A DNA stretch of 64,000 nucleotides from assembly GCA_023376005.1 (NCBI GenBank), contig CM042156.1:42662605-42726604 (forward strand), in the 5' to 3' direction. The translations under genes were made by a program, and so were the position numbers. The notes beneath the pieces are model-generated. The model was not told the DNA's origin, did not search any database, and saw only the letters and a list, made by a program, of their open reading frames with translations. Source of the DNA: Doryteuthis pealeii. Its lineage: Eukaryota > Mollusca > Cephalopoda > Myopsida > Loliginidae. The first letter of the stretch is position 1; each line of letters opens with the position of its first letter. Of this stretch, positions 23,034 to 35,395 are shown piece by piece.

Positions 23034-25424
23034 AAGTAGAAAGAAATTACATTAGGTATAAATGAATACTTTTTTTTGTTTATTTTCTATCAATTTTTTT
23101 TTTTTTTTTTTTTTAGTTGAGCTTTTAGTATGTGTATGTTAGCAAATTTAGTAGTATCTAATTTTATAACTGATATTTTAAATTAATTTAAACTTCTATT
23201 CTGTTAGAGAATATTAAGTTATTTTTTTAGTTAGTTGTTGGTCCATTCCAAGCTTTTAATTCAAATTCAGAATAAGATCATCTAATTTGTGATTTTAATG
23301 CTACTATATAAGAATATCTGAACCAAATATTACTCTAGTGTCTCAAATTTAGAATTTTTCTAATAGTCCAAAAGAAAATTGTTTATAAAAAAAAATGTTG
23401 TGCTACATTATACTAAATATTATTATCAGAAAATTGATTATAGTGACAAAACTAATGCAACTCCTATTTTTGTAAATTAAAAAAAAATTACACTTTACAA
23501 AAAAAAATCTATTCTTATTTGGATTAAAATTCAAAGATTCTTTTACAGTATATTTGTCTACATACAATAAGTCAAGGTTGTAAACAGAAAAATGTCCTAA
23601 ATATTTTTCTCTCTCTAAACTTTGCCTGTTTTTTATTTAATCATATTTTCTAATATCTATATTTTTTAGCTAAATATAAGTAAAGATACAAATCTACCAT
23701 TTCAGATTTTTGAAACTACATTAGCCAACATCTTATATTTTCTCAAGGTGAGAATGATTGAATGTATACAGATATTAATCCATCATTTTAGAGCATATTT
23801 TGCAATGAATAAATAATTTTACTTTTTTTCCCCCCTTAGTTTTCACAATTATATTTCATAAAGTGACATTGATAAATAGCAGCTTATTTCATGACAACCT
23901 AATTATATTTTTATGTACTTGTAGCTCAGATGAAAAATAAAAATAAAAAAAGTTGAATGTAGGAATTCAACCTGTAGCATGTATTATATGTACCTCCAAT
24001 TGGGTCACGTGATCAGTTTAGGCCATCTTGAATAAAACGGAAATAAATATTTCCGAACTTTGTTTATCAAAAATCTCGTAAAAAAACAATTAAAGATCAT
24101 ACAGGGCTGTTACAAAGAAAAACAGTTGATTCAAAGATCAAATTATCTGATTGCGAAAAATTACATCGTTATCTTAAAAAATAAATAAACCTATCCGTAT
24201 TACATGCAAAAGGGTAATTTTCAGGCCGCAATTTAGACAGAAAAGTTACATTTTATTTCCTTTTACGATTATACCACTAAAAGTATGGCTAGCTCTAATT
24301 GACATTTTTTCTTGTGCATATTCAATAACCGATTATTTGTTTTCAACGATTTTTAAAATATTCTTTTTTTTTTTCATCTTGAAATATTATCTTGAAATCT
24401 TACTCGGAAGCGTCTTGTCTCTTTGTAAAACAAATATATCAGTTTTGCTCTTCCGTATATTCTAAGTCTCGTACATTACTATTCAACAATAAAAATTACA
24501 AATTCTTTTTAAAATATTAATCGAGCTCGGATCAGACCAACTTTTAGTTCACTTGAATTCTAAAATTCATATTCTTAAATATCCATGAAAAATTCGATTT
24601 ATTTCACGCAGAAAATTAAAATATTTAATCACACAAAAGATTGAAATCTCTTAAAGATTAATTTCTTTAAAAAAAAAAATTTTTTTTTGACAATTTAATA
24701 GAATATAGTACATACCAATTACAAAAGCAAAAAAAAAGTTTTCAAATATTAATGACATTTTTTTGCACTTTTTATTTCCGATTTCATTAATTTTTCCTAA
24801 AAAAAACTATAGCTCGGTACATTATACAATTTCATTGATATAGTTATTCAGACTCTTATCTTTATAGAAAAAAAAAGTACAAAATTTTTCTAGCACGTCA
24901 TTTTTTTTTATCTCATAAAATAAAATAGTGGGGGGGTGATAGACCTCGTAAAAACATATTTGCCCTAATATATTTTAGAAAAAAACTATTTCAGATGTAT
25001 TTACATCCAATGGTAAACATTTATGGAAATTTTTGTGAAAATCAGACCATTAATTGATTTTTCATAGAATTTAAATAAAAAAACCGTATCGTAACTTGTT
25101 TTTAGCTACATTAAATTTCAGTTGATTTAACAGTGCAAAAATGAAAACATTGTTTTTCAGTCATAATTTTCATTATTTTCGTAAGCTGAAAAATTTTGTT
25201 TTAAATCATCAGGAGTTTGTTTAATGTTTTTTCTTTCGAATGGAAAAATTTTTTTCAAGAAAATATTAATTTTTCTGCAAGTTTCATTGTGTTAAATATG
25301 GGGGGAGGGGGGTAAATTTCACAGGGTAAAATTGGTGGTACCTAATGTATTAATATCACTTAATTAAAAAAACATTTTTTTTAATTTACATTCATTTTAG
25401 TAATTTTTATGCTTTTTTTTGTTG

Positions 25425-25665
25425 TCCTGTGTATGACCCTAAATTGCATCTGACGGTGAAGCTCCAGTTCTGGAGATGTGTAAAATACCCTGACCCGGAG
25501 TGGTAATACCTGTTAGGGTTCCTTTTATCTGTTTAAAAAGTACTTGGATTAGATAGAACCGTGTGTCAAAAAATCTTAACAGCTACACAAAAAATGTAAA
25601 TATGAATGTAATTTCCTCACCTCTAGGCATGAAATAACTTTATACAGGTTGACATGCCGTTAAAA
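25425..25665 (+). repeat. Interspersed repeat, family E
   Basis: 'CATCTGACGGTGAAGCTCC', 'AGTTCTGGAGATG', 'GACCCGGAGTGGTAATACC' and 'TGTTAGGGTTCC' match 29572-29830, and the end carries the shared 'GGTTGACATGCCGTTAAAA' tail. Confidence 0.6.
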
Positions 25666-25755
25666 TGAATCAGTCAATCATCTTTTTTCTTGACTAAAAA
25701 ATATATTTTTATAAAGTTTATAGCTAATTTTAAAAATAAATTTTTGTTACATTTA

Positions 25756-26396
25756 CTAGCAAATATATGCACCCTCCGGGTGCAAGTATCCAAGTTTTAA
25801 TATAATAAAATATCATGTTAAATTAGAAAGGCTAATGAAACTGAATAAGAATTCAGATAAAAATATTTGAAACGGAGGGGGTATAATCGGAAAATAGAAC
25901 AACTTTGAAACTAACTCTTCCATCATTTTCCCTTACTCCCGTCTTTCATTGGTAAATTTTCCTAATTTAACTATTTAGTTAAAATAGGAAGTAAAGAATA
26001 AAATTAGTTATTTCTTCTTGTTAATGGATTTCTTTTAAGATTTATACCCGAGATTTTTGCTCATATTCAATAAGATAAAACCAAACAATTAGAAATCAAT
26101 AATACTAAGCATATATTTACTAAAAATCAAATATTAAAGATCAATATGTAAATTAGCCTTCCCATTCACATTGTAATCCGCTATTTTGTTGTATATATAA
26201 ATACAACTGCATGTTATTAGTATGTAGATATGGTCAACAGTCTTAATGATGTAAAACAATTTTACTAATAATTGAGGTTTAAATAAAAAATAAAATCATG
26301 GAGATTGTGGTGTAAATAACTAAGGGAATTGTGACTTGTATAGTAATATAGTTTCGGTTACAGACAGACAAACCCACAATCTCCATTATAATAAGA
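25756..26396 (-). mobile_element. Non-autonomous Helitron, 641 bp
   Basis: On the minus strand it starts with TC after a host A ('TCTTATTATAATGGAGATTG'). It ends with the hairpin GCACCCGGAGGGTGC, then ATATATTTG and CTAG before a host T. Those are the diagnostic Helitron ends, with insertion between A and T and no duplication. A close relative lies at 52442-53077. No Rep/helicase reading frame, so it depends on an autonomous partner. Confidence 0.8.
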
Positions 26397-27289
26397 TTGT
26401 TAAAAATTATTTTCCTTCTAGCAGTGGTTCTCAATATTTGTTGCAAATAGGATTTAAATTTTATTGGATTCAGTTATTTTTAATTTCTTTCAGCATTCGT
26501 TCTATTAAAAGAGTTTGAACTATGATTATTTTGCATTTATGATGTTGATGTAGAAAATGTCCTTTCAATAAAGATTTAAATTTTCTCAAAGCTTTGCAGA
26601 ATCAACGAATGGTCTTTCATTTTAAGTTAATTTTTTTAATTTTTTTTTATTGTTTTAATCTATAACTTTATTTTGTTACATAATCTTAATGGCTATGATT
26701 TTTTATTCTGCACTCGTGTAGCCAATGAAGAGAAGAATCAGACTGTTAAAATACTGCTCTCTAAAATGTCTCTATTTATTGCATTTTCTTTGTTAGTCAT
26801 TTGTATAATTCTGTGACATTGTTTACAAATGAACAAGACAAAACCTAAGAAATAGCAGATTAATTAGGCTTAGAATTTCTATGTAATCAATGATATATTG
26901 AATTACTTGTCTCAGTTTCAAAGGTTTTGTGACATAATTCTGTGGATTAATTTTGCCTTAAGGAAGTAATCATTAAATCTGTTTTGATACATGTGGGAAA
27001 ATAAGTTTTGGTGTGATGAGATGTTCTCAAAATTTCACCAGTGGCTTTTCTTGTTCTAGTTGTGTATATTTGGAAATTACTGTTTGTATTTTTAAATTTT
27101 GTTTGTTGTTGCTACAGGCTAAACAAATGACATTCATTTGTAAGATTAGTCCTTAAGTGCAGCACTAAAATAATTATTTTTTCCTTATTTTTAGTGTTTT
27201 TTGGTTTTTTATTTATATTTTTGGTATTTATTTTATTTTTGCTTTTACTTAATTCTTTTTTTTTTCCTTTGTTTTATGGATTCTGTTTT

Positions 27290-27296
27290 GCCTTTT

Positions 27297-27336
<40 letters not shown>

Positions 27337-27706
27337 CATTTTAAAAATTTTCTTCCTGTTTTTTTTTTCCTCCCTTTTTTGGCTCCCCCCTCAATTTTGC
27401 CTTTTCCCCCCTATTTTTCCTCACTTTTTCCATCCTTTTAAAATTTTTTTCTTTTATCACCCTCTTTCCCTCTCCCTTCCATTTTTCTCTACCCCCCCCC
27501 CTTTTTGCCCTTCCTTTACCCTCCACTTTTTACTTGTCCCCCCCTCTCTCTCCAGTTTTTTTTCTCAGCCTGCCTTTTTTTCTCACCTTTTTTTTTTGCC
27601 TTTTCCTTTTTTCTCTCATCATTGTTTTCTTTCTTTTTTTCCTCGTCTTTTTTTTTTTTTTTTCTTTTTTTCTTGCCTTTTTTCTCATCTTTTTTCCGTT
27701 TCTTCA

Positions 27707-27741
<35 letters not shown>

Positions 27742-27870
27742 CCTTTTTTTTCTTGTCTTTTATTTTCGCTTTTTTTTTCCTTTTTTCTTTTTTGCTTTTT
27801 TTTCTCTCATCTTCTGTATCTCTCATCTTTTGTTTCTCTATTTTGGTCTTAATTTTCTCTTTGCTTTATT
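27290..27870. repeat. Long T-rich/pyrimidine tract, about 580 bp
   Basis: Nearly only T with scattered C, containing long poly(T) runs and rare purines. Open frames (Phe/Leu/Ser-rich on +, Lys/Glu-rich on -) come from composition alone. Confidence 0.9.
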
Positions 27871-28105
27871 CTAGTGATTTTCTTCCTACAGTGATGAGTG
27901 GGTAGAAAAGGTTATTACACAACAGTTTGTAGCATTTAAGATCTCCTATCAAACCATTCTTGGGACTGATGAATGGCGTTTTTTCTATCATTAGAGAAAT
28001 ATCTTGCTGCATATATAAGTATTCTCATTTTTTGCAGGAAATATTAAAGCAAGAATGAAGGCAATTTGCTTTTTTCATGTTTATAAAAAAAAAAAAAAAA
28101 AAAAA

Positions 28106-28336
28106 GTCCTCAGGGTGGCCTAAAGTTGGTATCAGCCAGACAGTGAGGGAGTCTATCCCCTTTTCACTAGCGCTAGACCAAGAGATTGTTTTTGCATCTG
28201 AGGTGGAGTGGCACACCTACCATCAGCTTCTTACTTTACCACACAGATCTCTGTGCTACTCATATGCTGAGTTGGTGAGGGCCAGTATCGAATTTGGTAC
28301 CTTGTGGTTCCTAGACGAACACTCTACTGACTAAGT
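28106..28336 (-). repeat. Lys-tRNA-type SINE, family B
   Basis: Reverse complement of family B: tail 'GTGGCCTAAAGTTGGTATC', middle 'CACTAGCGCTAGACCAAG' and 'CTACCATCAGCTTCTTAC', head 'ACTCTACTGACTAAG'. Poly(A) precedes it on the left. Confidence 0.85.
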
Positions 28337-28586
28337 TTTTTTTGTTTTTGTGTCTCCAAAAATTATTATCTGATCCTTTTTTCCATAGTAAGGCATCAGT
28401 TAATGTGTTCATGTCATATTCAGTAAATTATTAACATGTTTTAGTGTTTATGGTTTCTTTCTATGAAATTCTTATTGTTGAGTCCACAATCAGGTTTCAT
28501 CTTATTGGTTCCATATATTGCAATTTTCCAGAATTCAAATATTTTCCTCTTAAATCTTAGAGGAAATAAAATTGGATGGTCCATCT

Positions 28587-28587
<1 letters not shown>

Positions 28588-28648
<61 letters not shown>
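28588..28648. repeat. (GT)n(AT)n microsatellite
   Basis: A GT run turning into about 50 bp of pure AT repeats. Confidence 0.95.
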
Positions 28649-28651
<3 letters not shown>

Positions 28652-29227
28652 TGTGTCATCCACAGACACTGTGTTTCAATGTTTCTTCAGTGTGGCTAGA
28701 CACAGCAACAACCTCCGACCAGGAGCGAAATCCAACTGACTTTACATCAGCCCGATTCATTAACCTCTCTGTCATCAACAGCTGCCATTAAGGAGCAGGT
28801 TTTAATTGTTAAATACATCTGTGTATATATTTTATGATCTCCAAAGATCAAATCTGTAAACAGACAATCATTGCTGTATGCTGGTGGTGAAAGTCAATTA
28901 AAATCGTAGAGAGCTCTACCAGGTTTTGGGAGCATATAATAAGTATACATACATATTAGTGTGTGTGTGTGTGTGCGTGTATACACCTGATGACCTGTGA
29001 ACTTATCTAGTTCTTGTTCTAATACTGATTCATAATGATATTGATCCTTTAGAGTGAAGCTTCCTAATCAGTATTTCATTGTAATCTCATTTCAACAGAA
29101 AATTTTTGGCTAGTGGAGAAAGAGCCAAATTTGAGCTTTTCAAAAACCACCCAGTTGGTTGTTTGACAGTATATCAACTCTTTTCAGGTTATCTAATGCT
29201 GATTCAAATCATTTTCATAAACAAAAG

Positions 29228-29351
29228 ACTAGGGTACTTTTTGTTGCTTAACTGGTCCCCCAATTAAGTATTGAACAGGCTCATTGCTGCTTAACTTTGG
29301 TGTTAAACTCTGCTTAAGAAACCAGTACTTTCAGTATGACTTGACCATAAT
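29228..29351 (-). repeat. 5S rRNA-derived sequence
   Basis: On the minus strand: 'CATACTGAAAGTACTGG', then 'ACACCAAAGTTAAGCAGC', 'GAGCCTGTTCAATACTTAAT' and 'GGGGGACC', in 5S rRNA order with a small insertion before ACACC. The third 5S-like copy in the window; diverged and presumably non-functional. Confidence 0.6.
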
Positions 29352-29571
29352 CTAAAAAAATCACCAAAACATTTTCCCCCCTTTCCATTTTTAAAGTTTG
29401 GCATTATTTCAATAACTTTTTAAAACAATTAAATGGGGAAGCTTAAATTGAAGCCTATAGGCCATTCCGGGTTTTGATGAGCAAAATTATTATTGTTAAG
29501 GGGTGGAATGGTTATAGGCTAGGTTAGTTGCTAAATACATACAAATAAAATTCCCTTATATGTGCTAGAAG

Positions 29572-29830
29572 GCGGTGGCTGAGGGTTTTCATGTCCTGGG
29601 AATGACGTTAAACTCTATCTGATGGTGAAATTCCAGTTCTGGAGTTCTGGTGAATGTGGAGCACCCCTTCATCACCATTGCTCCCGGGTCCACTCTGACC
29701 TGAAGTGGTAGTACCTGTTAGGGCCCCATCTATGTGTTAAATACAAAAGTTTTCTTCCAAACTATTGCTACAAATCTTTCAAAACTTTGCCGGCATTAAA
29801 TGATCCATGGAGGTTGGTGTGCCATAAAAC
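29572..29830 (+). repeat. Interspersed repeat, family E
   Basis: Contains 'CTATCTGATGGTGAAATTCC', 'CACTCTGACCTGAAGTGGTA', 'CTGTTAGGGCCCCATCTATG' and a tail 'GGCATTAAATGATCCATGG', 'TGTGCCATAAAAC'. The same head segment 'GGTGGCTGAGGGTT' occurs at 38263. No coding sequence seen. Confidence 0.65.
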
Positions 29831-29997
29831 AAAACAAAATAAACAAATAAAATTGCCTTTTGAATATAAGAATTTGAAAACTACATTGAATACAAGAACA
29901 GAAAATATTCTATTTGCATATTTCTTTCAAACTGATGCATAATTCTTTTAGGCTTTGATCAAAGTATCTTTCAAGTACAAAAACAATCTTATAAGGT

Positions 29998-30241
29998 TAA
30001 CTTGACCCGAGTTCAAATCCTGGTCAAGGCTGTTTGCATTTCACATCGTGCTAATACCGTTGGGAAAGGTATGCATCCAACTACTCTCCCTCCAACTATG
30101 GGTAAATAGGACAGACTGGGCTCTTTAACCTTGTCTAGGTAACCAGTCTAGGAGAAGGAAAACTTGAATTCAAACCTGTTAAACTCTGCTTAAGAAATTG
30201 ACCTTGTGTTACATCCTGCTCATGTGGAGGGGTTGGTAAAT
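29998..30241 (+). repeat. SINE, family C
   Basis: Starts at the B box ('GACCCGAGTTCAAATCC') and continues through the whole body to 'GGGGTTGGTAAATATAT'. Confidence 0.8.
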
Positions 30242-30956
30242 ATATATAAGGCTAACTTACCAACATTAAGAATTAAAATATGAAAGTTTGAATTTACATT
30301 TGAATTTTATTGTTGGTCACATAGTATTATAGCAGTCTTGGTATTTTAGTATATTTTTAATAGTACTTCTAGAAAGATTTGTTTAGAACAGCCATTAATG
30401 AGATATTTTAGACACACACACACACACACACACACTGTTGTTTAGTGCAGTGATTACATGAAAATATGAAGTTTGTGTGTACTTGGATGAAACCCAGTGT
30501 TAAAACATAAGGTTTGTTAGTCTTGAATAGGAGTGCTGATTACAGGGTTTGACTTGAACATAGATCAATGTTGATAGAAATGTTTGTAGCAGTTTCACTG
30601 TGCCAGTAATAGTGGATAAAACAGTTACATCAAAATAATATGTACATAGTAATTTACTCAAGTCTTTATCTACTGTTGATTGTAACAGCAAGTATAGCTT
30701 CAAGGTTAGCTCATAACACTGTTCTTTTTTTGTTTGTAAGGATGGCAAGGAGCATTCTTTTAATCTTCGATGGTAGATAAATTGCCAATTTATGATAAAA
30801 CATACGTTATCAAAAGTTTTAAGCTTTGTAATAGTTTCCTAAAAACAGCTTTTTTTGTTTTATTTATTTATTTACTTTTTGAAAGAATTCCTGGTGAGTT
30901 TTGTTTACTGGCTCAGTTTTGCAATATATATATATATATATATAATTACACAGTGT

Positions 30957-31287
30957 GATGCTGATAGCTTTTTGATTTAATGCGTCTTGAGATGCACATA
31001 TTTGCTTTAAATGAGTCCCCGGTAAAATTTATGAATCCCAACTAAAGTTTCTCAATAAATTGTAGGGTTTTTATTTATGATCTGGGGAAACAACTAAAGC
31101 CATCTAACTCCTACCTTGTAACCTATCCTGTGTAATTCATTTCTAAGAAAATATTGAAATGTAATTACAGTTAGCTTGAAATGGTGAGGGAAGAAAAAAG
31201 AAAAACTCTGGGACGCATGGATATGATTTTACTGCGTCATTTTAGATTTTTATGCGTCAGGGACACAGGAAGTGTCACTGTCAGCGC

Positions 31288-31288
<1 letters not shown>
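30957..31288 (+). mobile_element. Non-autonomous TIR element, family G
   Basis: Starts 'GATGCTGATAGCTTTTTGAT' and ends near 'CACTGTCAGCGC'. The body has 'TTGAGATGCACATATTTGC', 'CTATCCTGTGTAATTCATTT', 'GGGACGCATGGATATGATT' and 'TACTGCGTCATTTTAG'. Copies lie at 33360-33668 and 54130-54472. Confidence 0.7.

Positions 31289-31289
<1 letters not shown>

Positions 31290-31336
<47 letters not shown>
31290..31336. repeat. (AT)n microsatellite
   Basis: Pure TA repeats between a family G element and a family C SINE. Confidence 0.95.
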
Positions 31337-31339
<3 letters not shown>

Positions 31340-31566
31340 GACTGTAATGGTTATCATTGTAAGAAATGTACATTGAACAAGTTCAATTCCTGGATGAGTA
31401 TGTTTGCATTTCACAGTGCTAATACCCTTGGGAAAGGTATACATCCAACTATTCTCCCTCCAGCTATGGGTAAATAGGACAGACTGGGCTCACTAACCTT
31501 GGTACGGCAATCTGTCTTATAGAAGGAAAATTCTGAATTTAAACCTGCTAAACACTGCTTTAAAAT
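31337..31566 (+). repeat. SINE, family C
   Basis: Head 'GACTGTAATGGTTATCATTG' and 'CAAGTTCAATTCCTGGATG', body to 'TTTAAACCTGCTAAACACTG'. It abuts the microsatellite on its left. Confidence 0.8.
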
Positions 31567-31574
31567 ATTTAAAA

Positions 31575-31810
31575 AAACTAAGCTCAGTCATTAGAGCATG
31601 TACCTATGAAACGCAAGTTTGATACCAGTCCCCACCAACTCGCCGCATAAATTGGGTAATCTGATCTGTGCGGAAAATAGGGAGCTGACGATCGGTGTGG
31701 CGCTTCACCTCAACAAAAACAATCTCCCTGGTCTAGTGCTAGCAAAAGGGGGATAAACTCTCTTGCTGTTCGGCTATTATCGACAATAGGCCACTCCGCC
31801 AACTTTACTT
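31575..31810 (+). repeat. Lys-tRNA-type SINE, family B (older subtype)
   Basis: 'CTAAGCTCAGTCATTAGAGC', 'GGGTAATCTGATCTGTGCGG', 'TCCCTGGTCTAGTGCTAGC' and the tail 'GGCCACTCCGCC'. It sits directly behind a family C copy. Confidence 0.8.
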
Positions 31811-32399
31811 TTACTTAACCAAAGAACAATTTAAAAATGTTTTCTGCAATATCGTAATATTTAGACCTTTTAAGCTTATAATCCAGAGACCAAGAAGAAT
31901 CTTGAAGGCTTTCGAGATCTCAATTGTGATCATGTCTATCTATTCTTGCAACAAGTTTTAGAAATTTCATAAACAAACAAGTCTGGAAAGCAAATATTTT
32001 TCTTGATAAAAAAAAAAAATGGTATTTCATTCTAGCTTGTTAGAAAGAAATTAATTTTTGATATGTGTAAATAATGATGTCCATTTCATGGATTCATTTT
32101 TTTGTACACCTTTTGCGATTCTTGCTCGCTCTCTCTTCCCTAAATCCATTGTTGCTGGCTTTTGTCATGTGCTTTTTTATATTATGATGGCACGTTTGTT
32201 TTCTCTGATCTTCTCGTGACACTTAGTGAAGACAATACTAACATTTTGTATAACATTTTCTGCCTTCAGCATCAAGATGTTAATTTGATGAGAAAATTTA
32301 TTTTTTTAAAGTTTGCGTGTAAATTTTTTCCGCCTTTGGGTCTCCGCTAAGATTGCTGTAATTTGCATTAAGTCTTTTATTTTCGTTTTTATTTAAGTT

Positions 32400-32463
32400 T
32401 TCTTTCTATTTTTTTTCTTTAAGTTTTTTTTTTTTTTTAAGTTTTTTTTTTTTTTTTTTTTTT
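32400..32463. repeat. Poly(T)-rich tract
   Basis: Successive T runs separated by AAG. Confidence 0.9.
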
Positions 32464-33199
32464 AATTTTTAAATGCAAAGAATACCTGAGAAACAGAATG
32501 AATAAAAATACTTCAAAGAGCGTCTATTTTCAATGTTTTTGTTCTTTTCTCAAAGTGTTTAAAATTGTTTTAAAAATGAAAAAAATAAAATGAATTTAAA
32601 AAAAAAAATACTGAAATGTATTGTGTAATGTCTCCTTACCTGCTAACTACCTGTTGTTATTTATTTTTGTGTCAGACAAGTTTACATTTTCTGTAGATTT
32701 CCACCTATACTTTTTGATTAGCACATCCTTTTCATCGGTATCCTTTCTTTTTTTTTCTCTTCTTTTTTAAAAAAAATCATCATCTTTCCTAAATGCTTCA
32801 TTACTACTTAATTTATTAGTAGGGTGACAGTGTTTCTAGTACTGTCGAATAGAAAAGTTTTTTTTCTTTTTTTTTTTTCCTTTTTTTTTTTTTCCTTTTA
32901 TTTCTTAATAGTACTGTTACTCGAATACGCATTCTTTTAATGTAGAAACAATTTTTCCTGTGATTTGACAGTAGCATGAAAAGTGACGGTAAGAAAACTG
33001 TCATACCGTCAATGTTTGTTAATATCTTTATTTGTCTCTTAAGTTTCTTTTAAACACTGACAATCACATAGAATGATATATTCGCATAAAGACTGGTAAA
33101 AAATACACACAACAATAGCAAGAAATAAACATTATTTATGGCATCCACATGCTGGTGAAATAATTACTTTTATCATTTCACCCCTTGAGTTCTCAACAC

Positions 33200-33330
33200 C
33201 CGCTTCAGCTGGTGGTATTTCAGGCTGAGTAAACAACAGCAAGTCCCATCAGGTCTTCAGGACTCTTCTGATTATCCGGCCGATCTTGATGCTGTTGTTT
33301 GGATGGTCTCGATTCCTCCCGCCTCCTCCT
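33200..33330 (-). mobile_element. LINE 3' stub, antisense
   Basis: 'AAGTCCCATCAGGTCTTCAG', 'GACTCTTCTGATTATCCGGC' and 'GGATGGTCTCGATTC' match the 3' end of the LINE family seen at 21425 and 41410 in the same orientation. It is followed by a TTA trinucleotide repeat. Confidence 0.6.
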
Positions 33331-33359
33331 ATTATTATTATTATTATTATTATTGTGAT

Positions 33360-33668
33360 ATATGCGTCCAGGACGCACTAAATCAAAAAGTGATAACTTT
33401 TTGATTTAGTGCGTCCTGGGACGCACATATTTGCTTTGAATGAGTCCCTGGGAAAATTTATGGGTCCTTACTAAAGCCGTCTAACTCCTACCTTGTAATG
33501 TATCCTGTGTAATTCATTTCTCAGAAACTATTGAAATCTATTTACAGTTAGCTTGAAATGATGAGGGAAGAAAAGCACTGGGGCGCATGGATACGATTTT
33601 ACTGCGTCCTTTTAGATTGTTGTGCGTCTGCAGGTCTGCGGATGCAGGACGCGTGCCTATCAGCATCT
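33360..33668 (+). mobile_element. TIR element, family G, with a terminal hairpin
   Basis: The right end 'CTATCAGCATC' is the inverse of the left terminus GATGCTGATAG seen at 30957. The left end carries a hairpin (about 33365-33425) in which GCGTCCAGGACGC and the following segment pair with GCGTCCTGGGACGC. The body is shared with the other two copies. Confidence 0.7.
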
Positions 33669-33708
33669 ATTGTTATTATATTATTATTATTATTAAGAAC
33701 TACAACAA

Positions 33709-33860
33709 TTCTAGGTATTTATCCAACCCGTTTGACATGGGTAGGATGTGACACAAGGTCACAAGTATGAGGCATCCGGCAATGATCGAACTCGCTATTC
33801 AGTGGTTAATGGATCTGCAAGACAAATTTGCTAACCATTATACCACGATGGGACGCCCCT
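33709..33860 (-). repeat. SINE, family A
   Basis: Reverse complement of the array unit: 'GTAGGATGTGACACAAGGTC', 'ATCGAACTCGCTATTCAG', 'GCTAACCATTATACCACGAT'. A full-length single copy with a 'GGGCGTCCC' extension at its head. Confidence 0.8.
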
Positions 33861-34060
33861 TTTCAGCATATCAGCTGATTTTTCCGAGGAAGTGTTGATC
33901 ACGTGATCGTATTCTCAACAACGAGTAAAGAAAGACAGTTCTTTTAAATGTCTTTCACTCTCATTGATATTTATATTTTTCGGTTTAGTTCATTTCCAGG
34001 ATTCTTTTCTTGTCGGATTTGGTTTTGTTTATCGAAAAGTATAGAAAGGTAGTGGGGGAC

Positions 34061-34200
34061 TTAATTAAAATAAAACTTCTATTTATTTATGCTTTTATTT
34101 TAATTTATATTTATATCATATATAGTTACTATATATTATATAAATTATATAGTATAAATTAAAATAAAAGCATAAATGGGAGTTTTATTTTAATTAAAGT
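34061..34200. repeat. Short palindromic MITE, about 138 bp
   Basis: The arms 'AATTAAAATAAAACT' and 'TTATGCTTTTATTTTAATTT' pair with 'AAATTAAAATAAAAGCATAA' and 'AGTTTTATTTTAATT' around an AT-rich centre. Confidence 0.8.
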
Positions 34201-34949
34201 CTTCACTGGTTAAACAATAACTATTAGTACCTGAATTCGATATATATAGTTGTTGGTTACATAATGTACGCACCTTCTTTTTTTTTTTAAGCGCGCACAC
34301 GCACACAGTGTTCGTGACATTTGGTAAAATATTTTGAAGACTCTCGTAGAATGACCTTTTCATGTCATCATTACAGACCAAGGGCTGTACTTTTGAATGA
34401 GTTTAACAATTAGTGTCCAATCTTTTGACGAATAACACTTGTAGGGTAGCAACCCCCCCCCCCCGCCGCCACAACAACAAGGTTGTCAGTACTAAGAATA
34501 CTTACTTAATACTTACGGTATACTACTATTACGTCTACTTTCACAACTCAGTGAAAATGACACGTTTGAATACCTGGTGGCTGCTTGATTTTGGTTTTGT
34601 CAGTCCCAAAAGAGTTGTCTCTCTTCTCCTTCGCTCTACCCTTCCGTCTCTCCTTAAATTTCTCTCATCCAAAAATGTCGATAATATCCCTCAATAGAAC
34701 AAACGTCACGTGGTTGTAACAGTCAGGTTACAATTCCTTCTTCCTCCCCCCCCCACGTTTGTCTTTCTCTCTATTCTATATTTATTTGACTTTCTTCAGC
34801 GAAAGAATCCGCATCTTCTTCCTTTGTGATGTGTTCTCGAATAGATCATGGAATCGGACTCTCACTTGGCACTGTCCACCACTTGGTTCTTGATAAAAAT
34901 GGAAATCGGCGAAGTGGTGATAATAATATAAAATTCTATGCATGTAATC

Positions 34950-35395
34950 TCCCCCCCTTTTTTTGTTTTCCTTCCATTCTTCCCCTTTTTTTGTTTTCCT
35001 TCCATTCTTCCCCCTTTTTTGTTTTCTTTTCTTCCTCCCCCGTTTTTGTTTTCCACCCGTTTTTTTTGTTTTTTCCTCTCTTCCCCCCACTTTTGTTTCC
35101 TCTCTTCCCCCACTTTTGTTTTCCTCTCTTCCCCCCACTTTTGTTTTCCTCTCTTCCCCCCCTTTTGTTTCCTCTCTTCCCCCACGTTTGTTTTCCTCTC
35201 TTCCCCCCCACGTTTGTTTTCCTCTCTTCCCCCCCACGTTTGTTTTCCTCTCCCCCCCACGTTTGTTTTCCTCTCTTCCCCCCCACGTTTGTTTTCCTCT
35301 CTTCCCCCCCACGTTTGTTTTCCTCTCTTCCCCCCACTTTTGTTTTCCTTCCCTCCCCCTTTTTCACCCACCCCCGACTTTTATTTTCCTTTCCC
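34950..35395. repeat. C-run minisatellite, unit about 26 bp
   Basis: Roughly 16 imperfect units of the form CCCCCCACGTTTGTTTTCC with TCTCTTC; early units carry TTTTTTG instead of ACGTTTG. Each unit has a run of 4-8 C on the + strand, so the minus strand has regularly spaced G runs. Long frames on both strands are artefacts of the 26-bp period. Confidence 0.9.

Noticed and set aside
27194..27874. 226-codon Phe-rich ORF that could look like a membrane protein
   Set aside because: It is a T-rich low-complexity tract inside intron 1, with no family resemblance.
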